16,095 nt of DNA from an uncultured Prevotella sp. (GTDB taxonomy: Bacteria; Bacteroidota; Bacteroidia; Bacteroidales; Bacteroidaceae): the NCBI GenBank assembly GCA_937916405.1, contig CALFUF010000122.1, positions 1 through 16,095 of the forward strand, read 5' to 3'. The notes under the pieces are model-generated. The model saw only the letters and a list, made by a program, of their open reading frames with translations. It did not search any database and had not been told where the DNA came from. Below, one piece after another: positions 8,605-15,448 of this stretch; position 1 is the first letter of the stretch; each line of letters begins with the position of its first letter. Both the position numbers and the translations under genes were made by a program.

Positions 8605-8612
8605 CAAAGATA
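8605..8612 (-). promoter_or_regulatory. Probable -7 element of the cstA operon
   Basis: Read on the minus strand, TATCTTTG (8612-8605, followed by C) matches the Bacteroidota -7 consensus TAnnTTTG and lies about 30 bases before the cstA ATG. No TTTG is found 19-21 bases upstream, so the promoter is weaker than the consensus or depends on an activator. Confidence 0.55.
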
Positions 8613-8626
8613 ATAAATTATTTCTA

Positions 8627-8650
8627 ATTCCTAATTCTTTATTCCTAATT
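8627..8650. repeat. Direct repeat between the divergent cstA and glycosidase promoters
   Basis: The 10-mer ATTCCTAATT occurs at 8627-8636 and again at 8641-8650, separated by CTTT, with a partial copy (TTCTAATT, 8622-8629) just before. The repeat occupies the place where the -33 elements of both divergent promoters would lie. It could be an operator, or simply an AT-rich duplication of the kind common in this phylum. Confidence 0.4.
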
Positions 8651-8656
8651 AATTTG

Positions 8657-8664
8657 TAACTTTG
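8657..8664 (+). promoter_or_regulatory. Probable -7 element of the glycosidase gene
   Basis: TAACTTTG followed by C fits TAnnTTTG and lies 20 bases before the ATG at 8685, implying a leader of only about 14 bases. No TTTG is found at the expected -33 position; the ATTCCTAATT direct repeat is there instead. Confidence 0.55.
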
Positions 8665-8684
8665 CATCCAAAATTGACAACAAC

Positions 8685-10328
8685 ATGAAAAGATATACAT
8701 ATTTACTCCTCTTTCTGCTGATAACCCTGACACTCAGAGCACAACCAAAGCTGGAGCTTCGTGCCGTATGGCTTACCACGTTGGAAGGTCTTGACTGGCC
8801 TAGTACCAAAGGAACGTCAGTGGCTGTTGAACAGAAGCAGAAGCAAGAGCTTTGTAGAATCCTTGACCAGTTGAAACGCACTCATGTGAATACCGTTCTA
8901 TACCAAGCACGTATCCGTGGAACGGTCACCTACCCTTCCCGCATCGAGCCATGGGATGGTTGTGTCAGCGGACAGTTTGGTACGGCACCTAATTACGACC
9001 CTCTTCAGTTTGCTATTGAAGAGGCACATAAAAGAGGGATGGAACTGCATGCTTGGGTGGTTACTGTTCCTGCAGGTAAATGGAACAGCTATGGGGCAAA
9101 GAACCTTCGACAGACACATCCACAGTTGATGCGACATGTGGGTGAGGATGCCTGTATGAACCCTGAGGACTCTCGGACTGCTGATTATATCTCCTCTATC
9201 TGTGAGGAGATTACCAAACGTTATGACGTGGATGGTATTCACCTCGATTATATCCGCTATCCGGAAAATTATCCTTTACGTATCTCTCGGCAACAGGCTC
9301 GTGAGAATATCACTCGTATCGTTCGTACGATCCACCAGAAAGTGAAGGGGTTAAAACCATGGGTAAAACTGAGCTGTTCTCCCCTTGGTAAGTTCGATGA
9401 CCTCACTCGTTATCCGAGTGGCGGATGGAACGCTTATAATAAGGTATGTCAGGACGCACAGGGTTGGTTGCGAGACGGATTAATGGACCAGCTATACCCC
9501 ATGATGTATTATGACGGCAAGCATTATTATCCTTTCGCAGCCGACTGGAGTGAGCATCGCTATGACCGGGAGATTGCCGCGGGTCTGGGTATCTACCGAC
9601 TCATCCGCAGTGAGGGCAACTGGTCGTTGGATGCCATCAAACGTCAGATGCATGTAGCTCGTGACTTAGGATTAGGACACTGCTATTTCCGTAGCCGTTT
9701 CTTAACAGATAACACGAAGGGACTTTATGATTTTGTTTGTGATTTCGACGAATATCCTGCTGTTGTTCCTCCTATGCAGGTACGTCAACCAGCTCCTCAA
9801 GCCCCTGTCTCTTTGCAAATTGAGCATACCAACCATGGGGACAACCTACATTGGAGTGGTGCTACCGATACCAGCAATGGCGATTACCTGACTTACAATG
9901 TCTATGCCTCCACGCATTATCCTGTGGATATCAATGACGCCCGCAATCTCATCGCTACTCGCCAGATGCGACAGCAGCTCACGGTACAACGTCCTGCGAA
10001 CGACACCCCACGCTATTATGTGGTCACAGCCGTCAACCGCTATGGCATTGAGAGCAGACCGGCGAATACTCCACATGAGAAGCCCATGAGTATTGCTGGT
10101 GATACAGAATTAATCCCTAATGATGGCTACAGCTTGCAAGTTCCCGACTTCAACGAGCTTCCACAAGCCAGTTATCTCGCCATCTATACGATGCCAGGGA
10201 ACATCATAGCCACCAAGCCATTCGGTCCCGTAGTCTCCATCTCCGAGCTACCCAAAGGAGTCTATGAGCTACGAACCCTCAATGACAAGGGGGATACCCA
10301 CCATATAGGCTATTTCCTGCTGAAATAG
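8685..10328 (+). CDS. Secreted family-10-like glycosyl hydrolase (DUF187/GHL10)
   Basis: This 547-residue exported protein has a signal peptide ending RA|Q (residues 1-19). Residues about 21-355 match the GHL10/DUF187 family (YngK-like, TIM-barrel). Features are ELRAVWLTTLEGLDWP near the N-terminus (24-39), HVNTVLYQARIRG (67-79), ELHAWVV (120-126), the hallmark DGIHLDYIRYP (183-193) with its conserved acidic residue, and MDQLYPMMYYDG (267-278). Residues about 370-460 form a fibronectin type III-like module (LHWSGA...YNVYAST...YYVVTAVN). The last 60 residues (SYLAIYTMPG ... LPKGVYELRTLNDKG ... YFLLK) resemble a type A sorting domain of the type IX secretion system. Substrates of this family are poorly defined; cell-wall or complex-glycan cleavage is possible. 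It is divergent from cstA, with its own promoter, and its stop lies one base from the ettA stop on the other strand. Confidence 0.85.
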   Translation: MKRYTYLLLFLLITLTLRAQPKLELRAVWLTTLEGLDWPSTKGTSVAVEQKQKQELCRILDQLKRTHVNTVLYQARIRGTVTYPSRIEPWDGCVSGQFGTAPNYDPLQFAIEEAHKRGMELHAWVVTVPAGKWNSYGAKNLRQTHPQLMRHVGEDACMNPEDSRTADYISSICEEITKRYDVDGIHLDYIRYPENYPLRISRQQARENITRIVRTIHQKVKGLKPWVKLSCSPLGKFDDLTRYPSGGWNAYNKVCQDAQGWLRDGLMDQLYPMMYYDGKHYYPFAADWSEHRYDREIAAGLGIYRLIRSEGNWSLDAIKRQMHVARDLGLGHCYFRSRFLTDNTKGLYDFVCDFDEYPAVVPPMQVRQPAPQAPVSLQIEHTNHGDNLHWSGATDTSNGDYLTYNVYASTHYPVDINDARNLIATRQMRQQLTVQRPANDTPRYYVVTAVNRYGIESRPANTPHEKPMSIAGDTELIPNDGYSLQVPDFNELPQASYLAIYTMPGNIIATKPFGPVVSISELPKGVYELRTLNDKGDTHHIGYFLLK

Positions 10329-10329
10329 A

Positions 10330-12027
10330 TTACTCTTCCATCAGTTTACGATAGCGGGTACGCTTAGGCTCTTCTAACCCTAAGCGCTGGGCTTTGTTCG
10401 CTTCATATTCTGAGTAGTTACCCTCGAAATAGAAGACATTCCCCTCTCCCTCAAAGGCGAGGATATGGGTACAGATACGGTCGAGGAACCATCGGTCGTG
10501 ACTGATGATGACAGCACAACCAGCAAAAGCCTCCAGACCTTCCTCCAAGGCTCGAAGGGTGTTGACATCAATATCATTGGTAGGCTCGTCGAGTAAGAGC
10601 ACGTTACCCTCCTGTTTCAGGGCGATGGCAAGATGCAGACGGTTACGCTCTCCACCAGAGAGTACCCCGCATTTCTTCTCTTGGTCGGCACCACTGAAAT
10701 TGAAACGCGAAAGATAAGCACGTACGTTGACATCCTTGCCACCCATACGGATGGTCTCATTACCTCCACTCACCACCTCATAGACCGACTTGTTAGGGTC
10801 GATATCCTTATGCTGTTGGTCCACATAACTGAGTTTCACCGTCTCTCCCACATTGAACGTACCGGCATCAGCCCGTTCCAGTCCCATAATGAGACGGAAC
10901 AAGGTCGTCTTACCTGCACCGTTGGGACCTATCACTCCCACAATACCGTTTGGAGGGAGCATGAAGTTTAGGTCGCTGAACAGTACTTTCTCATCAAAAG
11001 CCTTTGCCACATGCTCTGCCTCTATCACCTTATTACCCAGACGGGGACCGTTGGGAATAAAGATTTCCAGTTTCTCCTCTTTCTGCTTCTGCTCCTCGTT
11101 GAGCATCTTATCATAGGAGTTCAGACGAGCCTTACCCTTGGCATGACGAGCCTTGGGAGCCATACGCACCCACTCCAACTCTCGCTCCAAGGTCTTACGA
11201 CGCTTCGAAGCGGTCTTCTCCTCCAAAGCGAGTCGCTGACTCTTCTGCTCCAGCCATGACGAGTAATTACCCTTCCAGGGAATCCCCTCACCACGATCCA
11301 GTTCGAGAATCCACTCCGCAACATCATCGAGGAAATAACGGTCGTGGGTGACGGCAATGACGGTACCCTCATATTGCTGGAGATGCTGCTCCAACCAGTC
11401 TATCGACTCAGCGTCAAGATGGTTGGTAGGCTCATCGAGCAACAGCACATCGGGTTTTTGCAACAACAGACGACAGAGTGCCACTCGACGACGCTCACCA
11501 CCAGACAGGTTCTCCACACTCCTGTCACCAGCCGGACAGTTCAACGCCGCCATGGCACGGTCGAGCTTGGAGTCCATGTTCCACGCATCTGTCGAGTCGA
11601 TGATATCCTGTAGCTCTGCCTGCCGAGCCATCAGCTTCTCCATTTTGTCGGCATCCTCATAATACTCAGGAAGTCCGAATTTCACATTGATATCATCATA
11701 TTCTGCAAGGGCGTCATACACATACTGCACACCCTCCATCACATTCTCTTTCACCGTCTTCGTATCATCCAAGGGCGGATCCTGTGGCAGATAACCCACA
11801 CTATAGCCAGGGCTCCATACCACATTTCCCTGATACTGCTGGTCGATACCTGCGATAATCTTCATCAGGGTCGACTTACCAGCACCATTGAGACCAATGA
11901 TACCTATTTTAGCCCCATAGAAGAAACTGAGGTAGATATTCTTGAGTACTTGTTTCTGGTTCTGCTGGATGGTCTTACTCACTCCGACCATCGAGAAAAT
12001 CACTTTCTTGTCGTCTACTGTTGCCAT
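10330..12027 (-). CDS. ettA: Energy-dependent translational throttle protein EttA (ABC-F ATPase)
   Basis: EttA is a cytoplasmic ribosome-bound ABC-F ATPase that gates the first elongation step according to energy state. The start at 12027 (MATVDDKKVIFS...) gives 565 residues, close to the usual length. A frame that opens at 12048 would begin inside the -7 promoter element, so it is rejected. Two ATPase halves are complete: Walker A GLNGAGKST (45-53), signature LSGGE (174-178), Walker B LLLDEP (195-200), then Walker A GPNGAGKTT (367-375), signature LSGGE (456-460), Walker B LLLDEP (477-482). EttA-specific features are the KNIYLSFFYGAKIG strand, the GEGIPWKGNYSSWLEQK segment, the basic linker with ELEWVR and KGKARLNSYDKML (about 282-309), and the EPKRTRYRKL end. 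It is monocistronic and transcribed divergently from carB. Confidence 0.95.
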   Translation of the reverse strand: MATVDDKKVIFSMVGVSKTIQQNQKQVLKNIYLSFFYGAKIGIIGLNGAGKSTLMKIIAGIDQQYQGNVVWSPGYSVGYLPQDPPLDDTKTVKENVMEGVQYVYDALAEYDDINVKFGLPEYYEDADKMEKLMARQAELQDIIDSTDAWNMDSKLDRAMAALNCPAGDRSVENLSGGERRRVALCRLLLQKPDVLLLDEPTNHLDAESIDWLEQHLQQYEGTVIAVTHDRYFLDDVAEWILELDRGEGIPWKGNYSSWLEQKSQRLALEEKTASKRRKTLERELEWVRMAPKARHAKGKARLNSYDKMLNEEQKQKEEKLEIFIPNGPRLGNKVIEAEHVAKAFDEKVLFSDLNFMLPPNGIVGVIGPNGAGKTTLFRLIMGLERADAGTFNVGETVKLSYVDQQHKDIDPNKSVYEVVSGGNETIRMGGKDVNVRAYLSRFNFSGADQEKKCGVLSGGERNRLHLAIALKQEGNVLLLDEPTNDIDVNTLRALEEGLEAFAGCAVIISHDRWFLDRICTHILAFEGEGNVFYFEGNYSEYEANKAQRLGLEEPKRTRYRKLMEE

Positions 12028-12045
12028 AAATATAACTTTGATTTG

Positions 12046-12053
12046 CAAATATA
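12046..12053 (-). promoter_or_regulatory. Probable -7 element of ettA
   Basis: Read on the minus strand, TATATTTG (12053-12046, followed by C) fits TAnnTTTG. It lies about 18 bases before the chosen ettA ATG, giving a leader near 10 bases. No clear TTTG is seen 19-21 bases upstream. The element supports the start at 12027 over the one at 12048. Confidence 0.5.
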
Positions 12054-12117
12054 CGAAATATAATTTAAATATTCATACATTAATCTTGCGCAATTAGTAT
12101 TTTTTATATAAATGATG

Positions 12118-12174
12118 TTTTGTGATTCCCGTAAAAATCACTACCTTTGCATCCCGAATGTAGCAATCACAAAA
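12118..12174. promoter_or_regulatory. Inverted repeat spanning the carB promoter, candidate operator
   Basis: TTTTGTGATT at 12118-12127 is matched by its exact complement AATCACAAAA at 12165-12174. A third half-site, AATCAC, lies at 12136-12141, directly before the -7 element. The left arm contains the -33 TTTG and the right arm lies just after the expected transcript start, so a bound protein could control carB by pyrimidine or arginine supply. The regulator is unknown. Confidence 0.45.
12119..12149 (+). promoter_or_regulatory. Bacteroidota-type promoter for carB
   Basis: TTTG (12119-12122) is followed after 19 bases by TACCTTTG (12142-12149, then C), an exact fit to TTTG-N19-TAnnTTTG. Transcription should begin near 12157, leaving about 30 bases of leader. 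There is no Shine-Dalgarno sequence before the ATG at 12188. A perfect promoter here shows that carB has its own transcription and is not read through from a carA gene. Confidence 0.8.
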
Positions 12175-12187
12175 ATTTATCTACGAT

Positions 12188-15100
12188 ATGAAGAAACAGT
12201 TGAAGAAGGTACTCGTATTAGGCTCGGGTGCCCTTAAAATCGGACAGGCAGGCGAATTTGACTACTCGGGATCTCAAGCACTGAAGGCTTTGCGTGAAGA
12301 AGGTATTTCATCCGTTCTCGTAAATCCTAACATTGCGACCATCCAGACCTCAGAGGGTATCGCCGACAAGGTGTATTTCCAACCCGTTACCACTCATTTT
12401 GTCACAGAAATCATCAAGAAGGAGCGTCCTGACGGCATTCTCCTCGCTTTTGGTGGACAGACAGCATTGAACTGTGGTACAGAACTCTATCAGACGGGTG
12501 TCTTGAAGGAGTATGGTGTGGAAGTGTTAGGTACCTCTGTAGAGGCAATTATGAACACAGAGGACCGTGACCTCTTCGTGAAGAAATTGGCAGAGGTCGA
12601 CCTGAAAGTACCTGTCAGTCATGCCGTAGAGAATATGGACGATGCCCTCAAGGCAGCTCGTGAGATCGGATTCCCCATCATGATCCGCTCAGCCTACGCA
12701 CTGGGTGGTCTGGGCTCTGGTATCTGTCCTGACGAGAAAGCCTTCGTGGAATTGGCTGAGAGTGCCTTCACCTTCGCTCCCCAGATTCTGGTGGAGGAGT
12801 CGTTGAAGGGTTGGAAGGAGATTGAGTTCGAGTGCATCCGTGATGCCAACGACCGTTGCTTCACCGTTGCCTCCATGGAGAACTTCGACCCCCTCGGCAT
12901 CCACACTGGCGAGTCTATCGTTGTAGCTCCAACTTGCTCATTATCAGAGGAGCAGGTGAAAATGTTACAGGAACTTACGATTAAGTGCGTGAAGCATTTA
13001 GGTATTGTCGGAGAGTGTAACATCCAGTTCGCTTTCAATGCCAACACCAACGATTATCGTATCATTGAGATCAATGCCCGTCTGAGTCGTTCTTCCGCTC
13101 TTGCCTCCAAGGCTACAGGTTATCCCCTCGCCTTCGTCGCAGCGAAGATCGCATTGGGTTACACCCTCGACCAGATAGGTGAGATGGGTACGACCTCATC
13201 AGCATACGTTGCTCCAAGTCTCGACTATATGATCTGTAAGATTCCTCGTTGGGACCTCACCAAGTTCGCTGGTGTCAGCCGTCACATCGGCTCCAGCATG
13301 AAGTCTGTGGGTGAGATTATGTCTATCGGACGCTCCTTCGAGGAGATGATCCAGAAAGGACTCCGTATGATTGGACAGGGCATGCACGGTTTCGTAGGCA
13401 ACGACCATACCAAGTTCGACAACTTAGAGGATGCGCTTGCCAATCCTACCGACCTCCGTATCTTCGCCATCGCACAGGCTTTGGAGGATGGTTACACCAT
13501 CGACCATATCGAGGAGCTCACGAAGATTGACAAGTGGTTCCTGGAGCGCTTGAAGCATATCGTAGACCTGAAGCATCAGCTGATGGAGTATAACAAGTTG
13601 GAAGACCTGCCTACCTCTTTATTATTAGAGGTGAAGCAGTGTGGTTTCTCTGACTTCCAGATTGCCCGTTTTGTATTGAAACCCCAAAGTGGTAATATGG
13701 AGAAGGAGAACTTGCAGGTACGCCAGTATCGTAAGACAAAGGGTATCATGCCATCTGTCAAGCGTATTCCGACAGTCGCATCAGAGCATCCAGAACTCAC
13801 CAACTACTTGTATTTCACCTATACCCATACCCCAGCCTTCGGCACTCCTGACGGCAAGCCCTATTCTGCCAAGCACGACATTAACTATTATAAGAACGAG
13901 AAGTCGGTCATCGTACTGGGCTCCGGTGCTTATCGTATCGGTTCAAGTGTGGAGTTCGACTGGTGTTCTGTAAACGCTATCAATACGGCTCGTAAACTGG
14001 GTTATAAGTCTATCATGATCAACTACAACCCAGAGACCGTATCTACCGACTATGACATGTGTGACCGACTCTATTTCGATGAGTTGTCATTGGAGCGTGT
14101 ACTCGATGTCATAGAACTGGAGGAGCCACGTGGTGTCGTTGTCAGCGTGGGTGGTCAGATTCCTAACAACCTCGCTATGAAGTTGCATCGCCAGGGTGTT
14201 CCCGTTCTGGGTACCAGTCCTGTGAACATCGACCGTGCCGAGAACCGTGACAAGTTCTCTGCCATGCTCGACAAACTGGGCATTGACCAGCCCGCATGGC
14301 GTGCCCTTACCTCTTTCGACGACATCAAGGAGTTTGTCAGCGAGGTAGGTTATCCGGTATTGGTACGTCCTTCCTATGTCCTCTCTGGCGCTGCGATGAA
14401 TGTCTGCTACGATGACGAGGAACTGCACCGTTTCCTCAGCATGGCGACAGAGGTATCGAAAGAGTTCCCTGTAGTGGTATCTAAGTTCATGACCGAGACG
14501 AAGGAGATAGAGTTTGATGCCGTTGCCGACAAGGGCGAGGTGGTTGAGTACGCCATCTCCGAGCATGTGGAGTATGCTGGTGTCCACTCTGGTGACGCTA
14601 CGATGGTATTCCCAGCCCAGCACATCTATTTCTCCACCATACGTCAGATTAAGAAGATATCCCGCAAGATCGCAAAGGAACTGAACATCTCAGGACCTTT
14701 CAACATCCAGTTCCTTGCCAAAAACCGTGAGGTGAAGGTCATCGAGTGTAACCTGCGTGCCTCTCGCTCTTTCCCCTTCGTGTCCAAGATACTGAAGCGT
14801 AACTTCATCGAGACGGCTACAAAGATTATGCTCGACGCTCCTTATAGCAAGCCCGACAAGAGCGAGTTCGATATCGACCGCATTGGTGTGAAGGCTTCGC
14901 AGTTCTCATTTGCCCGCTTGCAGAATGCCGACCCTGTACTGGGTGTGGATATGAGTTCTACGGGTGAGGTAGGCTGTTTGGGTGACGACCTCAACGAGGC
15001 TTTGCTCAACGCACTGATTGCCACAGGTTATCGTTTGCCAAAGAATAGCGTACTGATCTCCAGTGGTGATGCCAAGGGTAAGGTCAGCCTGTTGGAGCCT

Positions 15101-15448
15101 GCCAAGCAGTTGGTGAAGAAGGGTTATAAGGTATTTGCCACAGGTGGAACAGCTAAGTTCTTCAACGAGAACGGCGTGGAGGCTACTGCGGTCTGCTGGC
15201 CCGACGAGGATGGTGAGAACAACGTGATGGAGATGATTGCCAACCACCAGTTCGACCTCATCGTCAATGTTCCAAAGAACCACACCAAGCGTGAGCTGAC
15301 CAATGGTTATCGCATCCGTCGTGGTGCCATCGACCATAATATTCCTCTGATGACGAACGTCCGTCTTGCCAAGGCGTTTATCGAGGCATTCACCGCCTTG
15401 AAAGAAGAGGACATCAAGATCAAGTCATGGCAGGAATACAACGCTTAA
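12188..15448 (+). CDS. carB: Carbamoyl-phosphate synthase large subunit, eukaryote-like type
   Basis: CarB makes carbamoyl phosphate from bicarbonate, two ATP and ammonia (delivered from glutamine by CarA), feeding pyrimidine and arginine synthesis. At 1086 residues it is full length. The order is ATP-grasp 1 (about 1-400; GSGALKIGQAGEFDYSGSQ at 12-30, ALASKATGYPLAF at 304-316), an oligomerisation domain (about 405-560), ATP-grasp 2 (about 572-935; GSGAYRIGSSVEFDWC at 578-593, RPSYVLSGAAMNV at 727-739, ECNLRASRSFPFVSK at 853-867) and an MGS-like effector domain (about 950-1086). By memory, many segments (GSSVEFDWC, SVGGQIPNNLA, EHVEYAGVHSGDAT) resemble human CPS1 or CAD more than E. coli CarB. 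In the effector domain, Trp1004 sits where E. coli has the UMP-binding Lys. No carA is next to it; the upstream neighbour is divergent ettA. The last 22 bases overlap the LolA-like gene. Confidence 0.96.
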   Translation: MKKQLKKVLVLGSGALKIGQAGEFDYSGSQALKALREEGISSVLVNPNIATIQTSEGIADKVYFQPVTTHFVTEIIKKERPDGILLAFGGQTALNCGTELYQTGVLKEYGVEVLGTSVEAIMNTEDRDLFVKKLAEVDLKVPVSHAVENMDDALKAAREIGFPIMIRSAYALGGLGSGICPDEKAFVELAESAFTFAPQILVEESLKGWKEIEFECIRDANDRCFTVASMENFDPLGIHTGESIVVAPTCSLSEEQVKMLQELTIKCVKHLGIVGECNIQFAFNANTNDYRIIEINARLSRSSALASKATGYPLAFVAAKIALGYTLDQIGEMGTTSSAYVAPSLDYMICKIPRWDLTKFAGVSRHIGSSMKSVGEIMSIGRSFEEMIQKGLRMIGQGMHGFVGNDHTKFDNLEDALANPTDLRIFAIAQALEDGYTIDHIEELTKIDKWFLERLKHIVDLKHQLMEYNKLEDLPTSLLLEVKQCGFSDFQIARFVLKPQSGNMEKENLQVRQYRKTKGIMPSVKRIPTVASEHPELTNYLYFTYTHTPAFGTPDGKPYSAKHDINYYKNEKSVIVLGSGAYRIGSSVEFDWCSVNAINTARKLGYKSIMINYNPETVSTDYDMCDRLYFDELSLERVLDVIELEEPRGVVVSVGGQIPNNLAMKLHRQGVPVLGTSPVNIDRAENRDKFSAMLDKLGIDQPAWRALTSFDDIKEFVSEVGYPVLVRPSYVLSGAAMNVCYDDEELHRFLSMATEVSKEFPVVVSKFMTETKEIEFDAVADKGEVVEYAISEHVEYAGVHSGDATMVFPAQHIYFSTIRQIKKISRKIAKELNISGPFNIQFLAKNREVKVIECNLRASRSFPFVSKILKRNFIETATKIMLDAPYSKPDKSEFDIDRIGVKASQFSFARLQNADPVLGVDMSSTGEVGCLGDDLNEALLNALIATGYRLPKNSVLISSGDAKGKVSLLEPAKQLVKKGYKVFATGGTAKFFNENGVEATAVCWPDEDGENNVMEMIANHQFDLIVNVPKNHTKRELTNGYRIRRGAIDHNIPLMTNVRLAKAFIEAFTALKEEDIKIKSWQEYNA

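Noticed and set aside
12028..12048. Longer N-terminus of EttA (start at 12048)
   Set aside because: The ATG falls in the -7 element, and the start at 12027 agrees with the usual EttA N-terminus.
12086..12093. Palindrome TTGCGCAA between ettA and carB
   Set aside because: Only 8 bp, with no extension of the arms and no placement relative to either promoter that demands a role.
12121..12141. CRP/FNR-type site at TGTGATT...AATCAC before carB
   Set aside because: The half-sites are 12 bases apart instead of the 6 required by a CRP site, so only a generic inverted repeat is claimed.
14087..14623. Minus-strand open frame of 178 codons inside carB
   Set aside because: It lies opposite a highly conserved part of carB; its openness follows from carB codon bias and its translation matches no family I know.
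14906..15337. Minus-strand open frame of 143 codons opposite the carB effector domain
   Set aside because: Same reason: an antisense shadow without a promoter, start signal or recognisable protein features.
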